DNA of 64,000 bases, from positions 992,001 to 1,056,000 of the forward strand of contig NZ_CP157390.1 of NCBI RefSeq assembly GCF_040050925.1, in the 5' to 3' direction. Of the stretch, positions 16,800 through 24,689 are shown piece by piece; position 1 is the stretch's first letter; every line of letters begins with the position of its first letter. This DNA comes from Leifsonia sp. NPDC080035 (GTDB lineage: Bacteria; Actinomycetota; Actinomycetes; Actinomycetales; Microbacteriaceae). Position numbers and translations under genes: made by a program. The notes under the pieces were generated by a model. It made no database searches and had not been told where the DNA came from. It saw nothing but the letters and a program-made list of their open reading frames with translations.

Positions 16800-18080
16800 T
16801 CAGAGGTCGCCGCGGCGGCCGCCCGCGGCGCGCAGCAGACCCAGCACGCCGGCGATGCCGCCGCCGGTGAGCAGTGCGGCGACCACGATCCAGAACAGGT
16901 CCTGCGATGCGCCGACGGCCGAGGGAGCCGCGGCGGTCGGGTCGCCCTCGGGAAGCGCGGAGGAGGGGCCGGCGGCCGCAGCGCTCAGCGAGCCGCCACC
17001 GCCGCCGATCGCCGCCGCCGCGGGGGCCGGCGGGCGCGCCACCGGCACCGCGGGGAGCGACACGGCCGCGACCGCGGTGCTGACGTCCGTGCTCGCCCGG
17101 CGCAGCACGACGAAGAACGTGGACGCCGGAGCACCGGGCTTCCTGACGGCGAGCGGCACGATGACCATCGCCTGGGTCTGTCCGTCCGCGAGCGCGACCG
17201 TGCCCACGGTGCGGACGTAGTCGGCACCCGACCTGGCCGTCCCGTCGGTCGTGGCGAACTCCACCGTGGCGGCGCCCGCGGAAGACGTCCTGCTGACGAT
17301 CACACGCGCGGAGGTGCTGCCGCCGACGACGCTGTCCGCCGCGATCGCGAGCGGGCCCGCCGCGGGGACGACCGTCAACCGGGCGGACGCGGACGCCGGT
17401 CGCAGCGCCGACCCGTCCGCGGGCGCGTACGCCGCCGCGATGGTGTGCGCGCCGGCCGCAGGGGCGGGGATGTCGGCCCGCGCGGTTCCCGCGGTCACCG
17501 GAACCCGCGCGACGACGCGGCCGTCCAGCGAGAACTCGACCGTGCCGTCCCCCGGCGCGGCGAGCAGGGCGCGCGTGACGGCGGCGCTGACCGGGACGGT
17601 GGACCCGGCGGCGGCGGTGGCGGGAGCGCTGACGGCGACGGAGGTGGCCGTGGTGCAGGAGGGCGCGTCCCCGTCGATCGCGACGGTCGCACCGTCGAGC
17701 TGCCAGCCGAGCGAGGGCTCTGCCGCCGCATCCACTGTCAGCAGCCACGCGCCGTGGTGCTCGCCCGGCAGGAAGGCCGTTGGCTGGCCGCGATCGGCCG
17801 GAGCGGACGACAAGTCGTTCCGCCCGCCGCCCGCGGGCAGCTCCACCGCCGCGTCCGCGGTGCTGCGGTAGCCGAGCACGACGGTGCGCGCGGTGACGGC
17901 GCCGAGCGGAGCATCCTGCACGCAGTCGACGAAGGGGGTGAGCGGGGATGCCGGAGCCGATACCGGAGCCGGCGCCGCGGTCGCGGCGGCCATACCGCCG
18001 AGGGCGGCGAGGGAGACGGAGGCGACGAGTCCCGCGGCGATCGCGCATGCCGCACGGAGGCTGGCACGCGGTCGGATCAC
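16800..18080 (-). CDS. Secreted, membrane-anchored Ig-like/Calx-beta domain protein
   Basis: This 426-residue protein has a signal peptide (hydrophobic stretch about 8-35, cleavage near ATA-AP), a unique N-terminal region, and a bacterial Ig-like domain (GTVEFSLDGRVVARVPV through AGAHTIAAAYAPADG, about 180-230). A Calx-beta domain follows (VEFATTDGTARSGADYVRTV, about 275-310). The end has a Gly/Ala/Pro linker, one membrane helix and an RRGDL tail. It is probably displayed on the cell surface. The GTG at 18080 is chosen because TAGAGT lies seven bases before it; an earlier GTG at 18089 overlaps that -10 element. Function unknown, perhaps adhesion or matrix. Confidence 0.8.
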   Translation of the reverse strand: MIRPRASLRAACAIAAGLVASVSLAALGGMAAATAAPAPVSAPASPLTPFVDCVQDAPLGAVTARTVVLGYRSTADAAVELPAGGGRNDLSSAPADRGQPTAFLPGEHHGAWLLTVDAAAEPSLGWQLDGATVAIDGDAPSCTTATSVAVSAPATAAAGSTVPVSAAVTRALLAAPGDGTVEFSLDGRVVARVPVTAGTARADIPAPAAGAHTIAAAYAPADGSALRPASASARLTVVPAAGPLAIAADSVVGGSTSARVIVSRTSSAGAATVEFATTDGTARSGADYVRTVGTVALADGQTQAMVIVPLAVRKPGAPASTFFVVLRRASTDVSTAVAAVSLPAVPVARPPAPAAAAIGGGGGSLSAAAAGPSSALPEGDPTAAAPSAVGASQDLFWIVVAALLTGGGIAGVLGLLRAAGGRRGDL

Positions 18081-18087
18081 ACGCGCC

Positions 18088-18093
18088 ACTCTA
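18088..18093 (-). promoter_or_regulatory. -10 element of the Calx-beta gene (leaderless)
   Basis: TAGAGT on the minus strand ends seven bases before the GTG at 18080. Confidence 0.55.
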
Positions 18094-18152
18094 GCGGCCG
18101 GCCGGCATCCGGCGCGTCTCCACGAACGGGTGACGCGGGAGGCCCTCTGCGG

Positions 18153-19274
18153 TCAGGCGGCGTAGGAGCCGACGAGGCGGACCGCGCCGCCGTCGACGCC
18201 CTTCGCGCCCTGCTCGAACCCGGCCAGGTCCCGGGCGGCCGTCGAGACCGTGCCGACCCTCCAGGTGGGGATGCCGTCCGCCGTCACCGCGGCGGCGATC
18301 GCGTCCGCCGCCTCGGGGGCGACGACGGCGAACATCCCGATGCCGAGGTTCCAGGTGCCTTCGCTCGACTCCAGTGTGCTGCCCGCGAGGTCGCTCAGGA
18401 TGCGGAACACCGGGGTCGGCGACCAGGTGCCGCGGTCGACCTCCACCCACGAGCCGACGGGGAGCACGCGGGCGAGGTTCGCCGCGATTCCGCCGCCGGT
18501 CACGTGGCTGAGCGAGTGGACGGCCGAGCCGAGCGCCGCATCCTGCAGCACGCGCAGCAGCGGCGACGTGTACAGGCGGGTCGGCTCGAGGAGCGCCTCC
18601 CCGACCACGCCGCCGAACTCGTCGGAGTGATCGGTGAAGGAGATGCCGCGGCCCGCGAGGATGTGCCGGACCAGCGAGAAGCCGTTGGAGTGCAGGCCGG
18701 AGGAGGCGAGCGCCAGCACGACGTCGCCGTCGCGCACGCGGTCCGCGCCGAGCAGCGCATCCGCCTCGACCGCGCCGACCGCGGCGCCGGCGACGTCGTA
18801 GTCGTCCGGGGCGATCAGGCCGGGGTGCTCGGCGGTCTCGCCGCCGACCAGCGCCGTGCCGGTCTCGGCGCACGCGCGCGCGATCCCCTCGACGATGGCG
18901 GCGATGCGCTCGGGAACGACCTTGCCGCACGCGATGTAGTCCGTCATGAACAGGGGCTTCGCCCCCACCACGACGATGTCGTCCACGACCATGCCGACGA
19001 GGTCCTGGCCGATCGTGTCGTGCTTGTCGATCGCCTGCGCGATCGCCACCTTGGTGCCGACGCCGTCGGTGGAGGTCGCCAGCAGCGGGCGGCGGAAGTC
19101 CTTCAGGAAGGAGACGTCGAAGAGTCCGGCGAAGCCGCCGACGCCGCCCAGCACCTCGGCGCCGTGCGTGCGCGCGACGGCCGCCTTCATCAGCTCGACG
19201 GCGCGGTCGCCCGCGGCCGTGTCGACGCCGGCGGCGGCGTAGGAGGAGGAGGAGGATTCGGTGGCTTCGGTCAC
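18153..19274 (-). CDS. purM: Phosphoribosylformylglycinamidine cyclo-ligase
   Basis: This 373-residue AIR synthetase makes 5-aminoimidazole ribonucleotide from FGAM and ATP in purine synthesis. Family motifs are SYAAAGVDTAAGDRAVELMK, TSTDGVGTKVAIA, the ATP-binding MVVDDIVVVGAKPLFMTDYIA, GGETAEHPG and HVTGGGIAANLARVLP. The GTG at 19274 is preceded at six bases by TACCAT and has no Shine-Dalgarno sequence, so the mRNA is probably leaderless. purF, its usual neighbour, lies 1 kb away on the same strand with a phosphotransferase gene inserted between them. Confidence 0.96.
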   Translation of the reverse strand: MTEATESSSSSYAAAGVDTAAGDRAVELMKAAVARTHGAEVLGGVGGFAGLFDVSFLKDFRRPLLATSTDGVGTKVAIAQAIDKHDTIGQDLVGMVVDDIVVVGAKPLFMTDYIACGKVVPERIAAIVEGIARACAETGTALVGGETAEHPGLIAPDDYDVAGAAVGAVEADALLGADRVRDGDVVLALASSGLHSNGFSLVRHILAGRGISFTDHSDEFGGVVGEALLEPTRLYTSPLLRVLQDAALGSAVHSLSHVTGGGIAANLARVLPVGSWVEVDRGTWSPTPVFRILSDLAGSTLESSEGTWNLGIGMFAVVAPEAADAIAAAVTADGIPTWRVGTVSTAARDLAGFEQGAKGVDGGAVRLVGSYAA

Positions 19275-19280
19275 CGGACA

Positions 19281-19286
19281 ATGGTA
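19281..19286 (-). promoter_or_regulatory. -10 element of purM (leaderless)
   Basis: TACCAT on the minus strand lies six bases before the GTG start at 19274. Confidence 0.6.
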
Positions 19287-19328
19287 TCCGCACCGGGCGC
19301 CGCCCCCTGCCCCGCGCATCCCCGCTGT

Positions 19329-19334
19329 TACGCT
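19329..19334 (+). promoter_or_regulatory. -10 element of the phosphotransferase gene (leaderless)
   Basis: TACGCT lies six bases before the ATG at 19341. Confidence 0.55.
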
Positions 19335-19340
19335 CGGCGG

Positions 19341-20279
19341 ATGACAGCGCTGCGACCGCCCTGGGAGGATCTGCCGGCCTTCGTCACGGACGCGGTGGCG
19401 GTGCTCCTGGGCTCGCCGGTGGTCGCGGCGGTGAGCCAGACCTCCGGCTTCTCCCCCGGTCACGCAGACCGTGTCGTCACGGCGTCCGGCCGCCGCGCGT
19501 TCGTCAAGGCGGCGCCCGAGAGTCTCGGCGCCGCCGCCGACCTCTACCGCGCGGAGGCGGCGGCGCTGGCGCTGCTGCCGCCCGAGGTCGGGGCGCCGGA
19601 GCTGCTCGGCGTCGTGGGCGAGGACGGCTGGGTGGCGATCGTCACCGAGGAGATCGACGGGACGCACCCGTCCGAGCCGCCGACGCGCGAGGAACTCGTC
19701 GCGATCCTCGACGAGGTCGCGCAGGCGCCGGCGTGGGCGGACCCGGACGAGGTGCCGCACACGGAGGCGTCGCTGAGCGTCGCATTCGCGGTGTGGCCAT
19801 CGCTGGCCGTGGAGCACCCGGACGCAGTCCCAGAGTGGACGCTGCCGCTCGCCGAGGAGTTCGACGCGCTGGCCGTGGCGGCGGCGGAGGAGACCGCGGG
19901 CGAGCGCGTCGTGCACCTCGACCTGCGCGCCGACAACGTGCTCATCGACCGGACCGGGCGCGCCCGCCTCGTCGACTGGGCGTGGGCGTCGGCCGGCGCC
20001 CCCTGGATCGACGCGCTCACCATGCTCATCGACGCGCGGCGGCTCGGGTCGCCGGACACGGACGCCCTGCTCGCCGAGCATCCCGCGTTCGACGGCGTCA
20101 CCGCATCCACGGTCGACGGTGCGCTCGCCGGGCTGGCCGGGCTGTTCCTGTCCGGGTCGCTGAACCCGGCGCCCCCGCGCATGCCGGAGCTGCGGCCGTT
20201 CCAGGCCGTGGAGGCGCACGCCGCGTTCGCGTGGCTGCGCGACCGGCGGGATGCGCGGAGCGTCAGCCGGCCCGCCTGA
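19341..20279 (+). CDS. APH-family phosphotransferase
   Basis: This 312-residue protein has the aminoglycoside/choline kinase fold. The catalytic loop is VVHLDLRADNVLI (about residues 191-203; HxDxxxxN) and the metal-binding aspartate follows in LVDWAWA. The N-terminal lobe has a glycine-containing SGFSPGHADRVV and a lysine in AFVKAAP. The substrate is unknown; chromosomal members usually phosphorylate small metabolites rather than confer resistance. The ATG is preceded by TACGCT at six bases, implying a leaderless mRNA. The stop is only three bases from the convergent purF stop, with no terminator between them. Confidence 0.85.
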   Translation: MTALRPPWEDLPAFVTDAVAVLLGSPVVAAVSQTSGFSPGHADRVVTASGRRAFVKAAPESLGAAADLYRAEAAALALLPPEVGAPELLGVVGEDGWVAIVTEEIDGTHPSEPPTREELVAILDEVAQAPAWADPDEVPHTEASLSVAFAVWPSLAVEHPDAVPEWTLPLAEEFDALAVAAAEETAGERVVHLDLRADNVLIDRTGRARLVDWAWASAGAPWIDALTMLIDARRLGSPDTDALLAEHPAFDGVTASTVDGALAGLAGLFLSGSLNPAPPRMPELRPFQAVEAHAAFAWLRDRRDARSVSRPA

Positions 20280-20282
20280 GCG

Positions 20283-21866
20283 CTACTCCTGGCGGCCGGG
20301 GTCGCCGTAGCTGAGCAGGCGCTCGTACTCGGCGTCCGGTCCCGGCTCGCAGCCGTCGCTCGCGGCGTCGGACCCGTCGTCGGTCGCGGTCACCGTCTCG
20401 GCGCCCGCGGGACGCTCCAGCAGGTTCTTGCCGAGGTGGTGCGCGTCCGGCAGCTCGATCGGGTACTGGCCGGTGAAGCAGGCCGTGCAGAGCCGCTCCC
20501 GGGGCTGCTCGGTCGCGCCGATCATGCCGTCCTCCGAGAGGTAGCCGAGCGAGTCCGCGCCGATCGACTGGCGCACCTCCTCGACACCGAGGCCCGTCGC
20601 GATCAGCTCGGCGCGGGAGGCGAAGTCGATGCCGTAGAAGCAGGGCCAGGTGATGGGCGGGCTGGAGATGCGCACGTGCACCTCGGCGGCGCCCGCCTCG
20701 CGGAGCATGGAGACCAGTGCGCGCTGCGTGTTCCCGCGGACGATCGAGTCGTCGACCACCACGAGGCGCTTGCCCTTGATGACCTCCTTCAGCGGGTTCA
20801 GCTTGAGCTTGATGCCGCGCTGGCGGATGGTCTGCGACGGCTGGATGAACGTGCGGCCGACGTAGGAGTTCTTGACCAGGCCCTGGCCGAACGGGATGCC
20901 GGACGCCTGGGCGTAGCCGATGGCGGCCGGGGTGCCGGACTCGGGGGTCGGGATGACGAGGTCGGCCTCCACCTCGTGCTCGCGCGCGAGCTGGCGACCC
21001 ATCTCGACGCGCGCCTCGTAGACGCCGCGACCGGCGATGGTCGTGTCGGGGCGCGCGAGGTAAACGTACTCGAAGACGCAGCCGGCGCGCTTCTCCGGAG
21101 CGAACCGCTGGGTGCGCAGGCCGTTCTCGTCGATGACGATCAGCTCGCCGGGCTCCACCTCGCGCACGAAGCTGGCGCCGACGATGTCCAAAGCCGCGGT
21201 CTCGGAGGCGACGACCCAGCCGCGCTCCAGACGGCCGAGCACCAGCGGGCGCACGCCCTGCGGGTCGCGCGCCGCGTACAACGTGTGCTCGTCCATGAAG
21301 ACGAGGCAGAACGCGCCGCGCAGGCGCGGAAGCACCTCGAGCGCCGTGGCCTCAAGGGTGTGGTCGAGATCGCCGGTGAGCAGGGCGGTGACGACCGCGG
21401 TGTCCGTGGTGTTGCCGCGGCTCAGCTCGCCGTCGAGCTGCGGGTAGCGCTCGTGGACGAGGTCCATGAGCTGCGCGGTGTTGGTCAGGTTGCCGTTGTG
21501 GCCGAGCGCGACCGTGCCGCTGGAGGTGCGGCCGAGGGTGGGCTGGGCGTTCTGCCAGCTGGATGCGCCGGTGGTCGAGTAGCGCGTGTGGCCCACGGCG
21601 ATGTGGCCGGTCAGCGAGTTCAGTGCGTTCTCGTTGAACACCTGCGAGACCAGACCCATGTCCTTGTAGATGAGGATCTTCTTGCCGTCGCTGGTCGCGA
21701 TGCCCGCGGACTCCTGGCCGCGGTGCTGCAGCGCGTAGAGGCCGAAGTAGCTGAGCTTCGCGACCTCCTCGCCCGGCGCCCAGACCCCGAAGACACCGCA
21801 GGCGTCCTGCGGGCCCTTCTCTCCCGGGAGCAGCTCGTGACTGAGCCGACCGTCGCCTCCGGCCAC
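20283..21866 (-). CDS. purF: Amidophosphoribosyltransferase
   Basis: This 527-residue enzyme commits PRPP to purine synthesis. Its N-terminal class II glutaminase nucleophile is Cys23 in CGVFGVW after a short propeptide, as in the Bacillus-type enzyme. Later motifs are GHNGNLTNT, the PRPP-binding VVVDDSIVRGNT, and cysteines in AGCVFEYVY, PCFYGID and CTACFTGQYP that match the four [4Fe-4S] ligands of that type. A C-terminal extension of about 50 residues is variable. A GTG at 21866 is the start. The gene downstream on the same strand is purM, beyond the inserted phosphotransferase. Confidence 0.97.
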   Translation of the reverse strand: MAGGDGRLSHELLPGEKGPQDACGVFGVWAPGEEVAKLSYFGLYALQHRGQESAGIATSDGKKILIYKDMGLVSQVFNENALNSLTGHIAVGHTRYSTTGASSWQNAQPTLGRTSSGTVALGHNGNLTNTAQLMDLVHERYPQLDGELSRGNTTDTAVVTALLTGDLDHTLEATALEVLPRLRGAFCLVFMDEHTLYAARDPQGVRPLVLGRLERGWVVASETAALDIVGASFVREVEPGELIVIDENGLRTQRFAPEKRAGCVFEYVYLARPDTTIAGRGVYEARVEMGRQLAREHEVEADLVIPTPESGTPAAIGYAQASGIPFGQGLVKNSYVGRTFIQPSQTIRQRGIKLKLNPLKEVIKGKRLVVVDDSIVRGNTQRALVSMLREAGAAEVHVRISSPPITWPCFYGIDFASRAELIATGLGVEEVRQSIGADSLGYLSEDGMIGATEQPRERLCTACFTGQYPIELPDAHHLGKNLLERPAGAETVTATDDGSDAASDGCEPGPDAEYERLLSYGDPGRQE

Positions 21867-21899
21867 AGTGGACCCCTTTCGTTGGTGTGTTTCGGGTGT

Positions 21900-22370
21900 T
21901 CAGCTGTCGACGGACGGGCGCTGATCGCCAGGCCGTGGATCCTCCGGCTCATCGCCGGGGACGCGCACATCGATTCTATCGGCCTGGACGGTGCGCGCCC
22001 GCCTGGTCGCCGCGCGGTCGAGGAGCAGGGCGACGACGGCGCCGAGCGCGACGCCGACGACCGCGCAGATCGCGAGCAGGAAGCCGAAGACGGTCCCGCG
22101 GTCGTACGTAGGGTTCTCCGGGAAGGCGAAGGTGAGGATGAGCGCGATGATCGCGAACAGGATGGCGCCGGTCAGCATGAAGCGGAAGTAGCGCGGCGAG
22201 CGGTGCACGCGCACGGCGTCCTCGGTGACGGTCGCGACCTCCTCCGGGGCGGGCTCCGGCTCCGCCGCGGGCTCGGGGACCGGCTCCCGCGTCGCCCCTG
22301 GCGCATCCACTGCGTCGCTGTCCGCGGCGTCGCGCGCGGGCGCGGTGGAGTCGTCGGGGTTCAGGGTCAT
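21900..22370 (-). CDS. Small two-TM hypothetical protein next to purF
   Basis: This 156-residue protein has an acidic Pro/Glu/Ala-rich N-terminus (1-60), a basic RSPRYFRFM segment, two membrane helices (about 66-86 and 98-120) and a charged C-terminal tail. No enzymatic motif is visible and I do not assign a function. It lies 33 bases upstream of purF on the same strand. The ATG at 22370 is preceded by GAGAAT plus six bases, a leaderless-like arrangement. A longer start 39 bases upstream has no support. Confidence 0.75.
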   Translation of the reverse strand: MTLNPDDSTAPARDAADSDAVDAPGATREPVPEPAAEPEPAPEEVATVTEDAVRVHRSPRYFRFMLTGAILFAIIALILTFAFPENPTYDRGTVFGFLLAICAVVGVALGAVVALLLDRAATRRARTVQADRIDVRVPGDEPEDPRPGDQRPSVDS

Positions 22371-22433
22371 GCCCCCATTCTCCCTCACCGCGGCTGAACG
22401 CCCGCCCACCGTCCGGGCGGGCGCATCGAGGGC

Positions 22434-22439
22434 TATGGT
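22434..22439 (+). promoter_or_regulatory. -10 element of the CPCC protein gene (leaderless)
   Basis: TATGGT lies seven bases before the GTG at 22447. The ATG inside this hexamer is therefore unlikely to be the start. Confidence 0.55.
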
Positions 22440-22446
22440 CGGTGGT

Positions 22447-22815
22447 GTGAACGCAGCGTACCCGTGTCCGTGCTGCGGCTACCTGCAGTTCGATTCGCCT
22501 CCCGGTTCGTATGAGATCTGCGCGATCTGCTTCTGGGAAGACGACGCCGTCCAGCTCCTCCAGCCCACCTTCAGCGGAGGGGCGAACCGGGTGAGCCTGC
22601 TGGATGCGCAACGCTCGTATGCAGCCGTCGGCGCGTGCGAGCCCCGTTTCGTCACGAGTGTGCGGAAGCCCGAGACGGACGACCGACGGGACCCGGGTTT
22701 CCGGCCACTCCACGAACACCACGATGTCCTCGATGTGGACGATGCCGTACCACTCCCATCCGACCGGACGCTGCTGTACTGGTGGCGTCCCGGGCGCAGG
22801 TCCGCTCGCGCCTGA
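22447..22815 (+). CDS. CPCC-family cysteine-rich protein
   Basis: This 122-residue protein has the motif YPCPCCGYLQFD at its N-terminus and the second cysteine pair in YEICAICFWEDD, the four-cysteine arrangement of the CPCC family, probably a zinc-binding domain. The middle retains the family's ANRVSLLDAQRSY segment. Function is unknown; members are often near toxin or immunity-like genes, which is not the case here. The GTG start rather than the ATG 12 bases upstream is chosen because the ATG lies inside a TATGGT -10 hexamer. Confidence 0.82.
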   Translation: MNAAYPCPCCGYLQFDSPPGSYEICAICFWEDDAVQLLQPTFSGGANRVSLLDAQRSYAAVGACEPRFVTSVRKPETDDRRDPGFRPLHEHHDVLDVDDAVPLPSDRTLLYWWRPGRRSARA

Positions 22816-22835
22816 ACGAGAGATGCGTACCGCCT

Positions 22836-22894
22836 CCGAGGGGCACGTTCTTGTCGCTTTCGGCGGCCGAAAGCGACAACGACGTGCCCCTCGG
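22836..22894. terminator. Long inverted repeat between convergent genes
   Basis: Arms of 28 bases (22836-22863 and 22867-22894) pair with two mismatches around a 3-base loop. The outer part begins CCGAGGGGCACGT. The element ends two bases before the minus-strand stop at 22897 and starts 20 bases after the plus-strand stop at 22815. It looks like a bidirectional terminator or a dispersed palindromic repeat. Confidence 0.75.
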
Positions 22895-22896
22895 CG

Positions 22897-23253
22897 TCAG
22901 TAGCGGAGGGGGAGGAGGCCCTCGAGGGTGGCGCGCTGGCCGGAGGCGTGCACCGTGCCGGAGGCGAGGCCGTCGGCCCAGGCCAGCCGGCCGGAGGCGA
23001 GCGCGAGCCAGGTCGCGGCGTCCGTCTCGATGACGTTCGGCGGCGTGCCGCGGGTGTGCCGCGGGCCGGGGATGCACTGCACCGCCCCGAACGGCGGCAC
23101 CCGCACCTCCACCGTGTTGCCCGGCGCGCGCTCGGCGAGCAGCTGCAGCAGGTAGCGGACGGCCGTCGCGGTCGTGTTCCGGTCCGCGCCATCCTCGAGC
23201 GCCGCCCGGACCGCGGGGCCGCCCTGCTCGTCGGGGATCTTCGCTCTGGCCAT
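22897..23253 (-). CDS. Sterol carrier family protein
   Basis: This 118-residue protein begins MARAKIPDEQGG and contains VEVRVPPFGAVQCIPGPRHTRGTPPNVIETDAATWLALASG, the pattern of the small actinobacterial sterol-carrier-like proteins usually found beside purF. An SCP2-like fold binding a lipid or hydrophobic ligand is inferred from the family; no experimental function is known to me. The ATG at 23253 is the only plausible start. It is transcribed toward the long inverted repeat at 22836. Confidence 0.8.
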   Translation of the reverse strand: MARAKIPDEQGGPAVRAALEDGADRNTTATAVRYLLQLLAERAPGNTVEVRVPPFGAVQCIPGPRHTRGTPPNVIETDAATWLALASGRLAWADGLASGTVHASGQRATLEGLLPLRY

Positions 23254-23297
23254 GCGTCCATCCTCGCACCGCGGGCGGGAGCGGCCCGCGCGACCTC

Positions 23298-23303
23298 TAC
23301 CAT
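23298..23303 (+). promoter_or_regulatory. -10 element of purD (leaderless)
   Basis: TACCAT lies seven bases before the GTG at 23311. The ATG at 23302 overlaps this hexamer. Confidence 0.55.
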
Positions 23304-23310
23304 GGGTCGC

Positions 23311-24567
23311 GTGAAGATTCTCGTCCTCGGTTCCGGTGCCCGTGAGCACGCCATCATCACCGCCCTCCTCGCCGAGGATGCGGGACACCAGATCGTGGCG
23401 GCCCCCGGCAACGCGGGGATCGCGGCGGACGTGGCGGTGGAGACCGCGTTGAACCCGCTCGACGGCGAGGCGGTCACCGAATACGCGATCGAGAACGGCA
23501 TCGAGCTGGTCGTGATCGGTCCGGAGGCTCCCCTGGTCGCGGGCGTCGCCGACCCGCTGCGCACCCGCGGCATCCCCGTCTTCGGTCCGGGCAAGGCCGC
23601 GGCGCAGCTGGAGGGCTCGAAGGCGTTCGCCAAGCGGATCATGGAGGCGGCGGGCGTGCCGACCGGTCGCGCCGTGCGCGCCGAGACGCTCGCCGAGGCG
23701 GAGAGTGCGCTCGACGAGCTCGGCGCTCCCTACGTCGTGAAGGCGGACGGCCTCGCCGCGGGGAAGGGCGTCATCGTCACCCCCGACCGCGACGCCGCGC
23801 TCGCCCACGCCACGCACTACCTGGCCGAGGGCGGCGTGCTGATCGAGGAGTTCCTCGACGGCCAGGAGGTCTCGCTCTTCCTCGTCAGCGACGGCCACAC
23901 CGTGCTGCCGCTGAGCCCCGCGCAGGACTACAAGCGCCTCCTCGACGGCGACGCCGGCCCCAACACCGGAGGGATGGGCGCCTACTCGCCGCTCCCCTGG
24001 CTGCCGGAGACCTTCGTCGACGAGGTGATCGACACCGTCGCCCTGCCGACGGTCCGTCAGCTGGCCGCCGAGCAGACGCCGTTCATCGGCCTGCTCTACT
24101 GCGGCCTGATCGTGACCGACCGCGGCATCCGCGTGATCGAGTTCAACGCGCGCTTCGGCGACCCGGAGACCCAGGTGGTGCTGCCCCGCCTGGTCACCCC
24201 GCTCTCGTCGCTGCTCTACGGCGCCGCGACCGGCGAGCTCTCCGCGATGCCGCGTCCCGAGTTCGCGATGGACACCGCGGTGACGGTCGTCCTCGCGAGC
24301 GAGGGCTACCCGGAGGCACCGCAGACCGGGCGCACGCTGACCGGGCTCGAGGACGCGGCGGCCGTGCCCGAGGTGACGATCGCGCACGCGGCCACGGTGC
24401 GGGACGAGGCGACCGGCGCGCTGCTCGCCAGCGGCGGCAGGGTGCTGTCGGTCGTCGCGCGCGGCACCACGTTCGCGGAGGCGCGCGACCGCGCCTACGA
24501 CGCGATCGGGCGCATCCACCTCGACGGCGGGCAGTACCGGACGGACATCGCCGCGCGCGTGTCCTGA
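23311..24567 (+). CDS. purD: Phosphoribosylamine-glycine ligase
   Basis: This 418-residue GAR synthetase joins phosphoribosylamine and glycine with ATP. It begins VKILVLGSGAREHAI, followed by the N-domain IGPEAPLVAGVADPL, the ATP-grasp region (SKAFAKRIMEAAGVPT, YVVKADGLAAGKGV, GGVLIEEFLDGQEVSLF), PNTGGMGAYSP and the metal-binding IEFNARFGDPETQ. The GTG at 23311 gives the canonical N-terminus and is preceded at seven bases by TACCAT; an ATG nine bases earlier lies partly inside that hexamer. No Shine-Dalgarno sequence is present. It is convergent with the oxidase gene, with a long inverted repeat between them. Confidence 0.96.
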   Translation: MKILVLGSGAREHAIITALLAEDAGHQIVAAPGNAGIAADVAVETALNPLDGEAVTEYAIENGIELVVIGPEAPLVAGVADPLRTRGIPVFGPGKAAAQLEGSKAFAKRIMEAAGVPTGRAVRAETLAEAESALDELGAPYVVKADGLAAGKGVIVTPDRDAALAHATHYLAEGGVLIEEFLDGQEVSLFLVSDGHTVLPLSPAQDYKRLLDGDAGPNTGGMGAYSPLPWLPETFVDEVIDTVALPTVRQLAAEQTPFIGLLYCGLIVTDRGIRVIEFNARFGDPETQVVLPRLVTPLSSLLYGAATGELSAMPRPEFAMDTAVTVVLASEGYPEAPQTGRTLTGLEDAAAVPEVTIAHAATVRDEATGALLASGGRVLSVVARGTTFAEARDRAYDAIGRIHLDGGQYRTDIAARVS

Positions 24568-24576
24568 GACGCGGCC

Positions 24577-24654
24577 GCCCCGCGATCGCTTCCGGAGTTC
24601 TTCACGCCTCGCCGCGGCGTGTTGCGTGAAGAAGTCCGGAAGGGATGGCGGGGC
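24577..24654. terminator. 31-bp-arm inverted repeat between purD and the oxidase gene
   Basis: Left arm 24577-24607 and right arm 24624-24654 pair with three mismatches around a 16-base loop; the inner arm contains CTTCTTCACGC. It lies nine bases after the purD stop and 35 bases before the convergent oxidase stop. Probably a bidirectional terminator. Confidence 0.75.
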
Positions 24655-24689
24655 GGGCGAGGGCGGCGCGCGGGCTGCGCGGCGGTGTG

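Noticed and set aside
19275..20219. Long N-terminal extension of purM
   Set aside because: The added residues are antisense to the phosphotransferase gene and unlike any PurM. The GTG at 19274 gives the standard N-terminus.
16773..20279. Open frame of over 1,100 codons on the plus strand crossing purM and the Calx-beta gene
   Set aside because: Only its last 312 codons form a real protein (the phosphotransferase). The rest is an Arg/Gly-rich antisense frame kept open by high GC content. Many similar long frames oppose real genes in the window.
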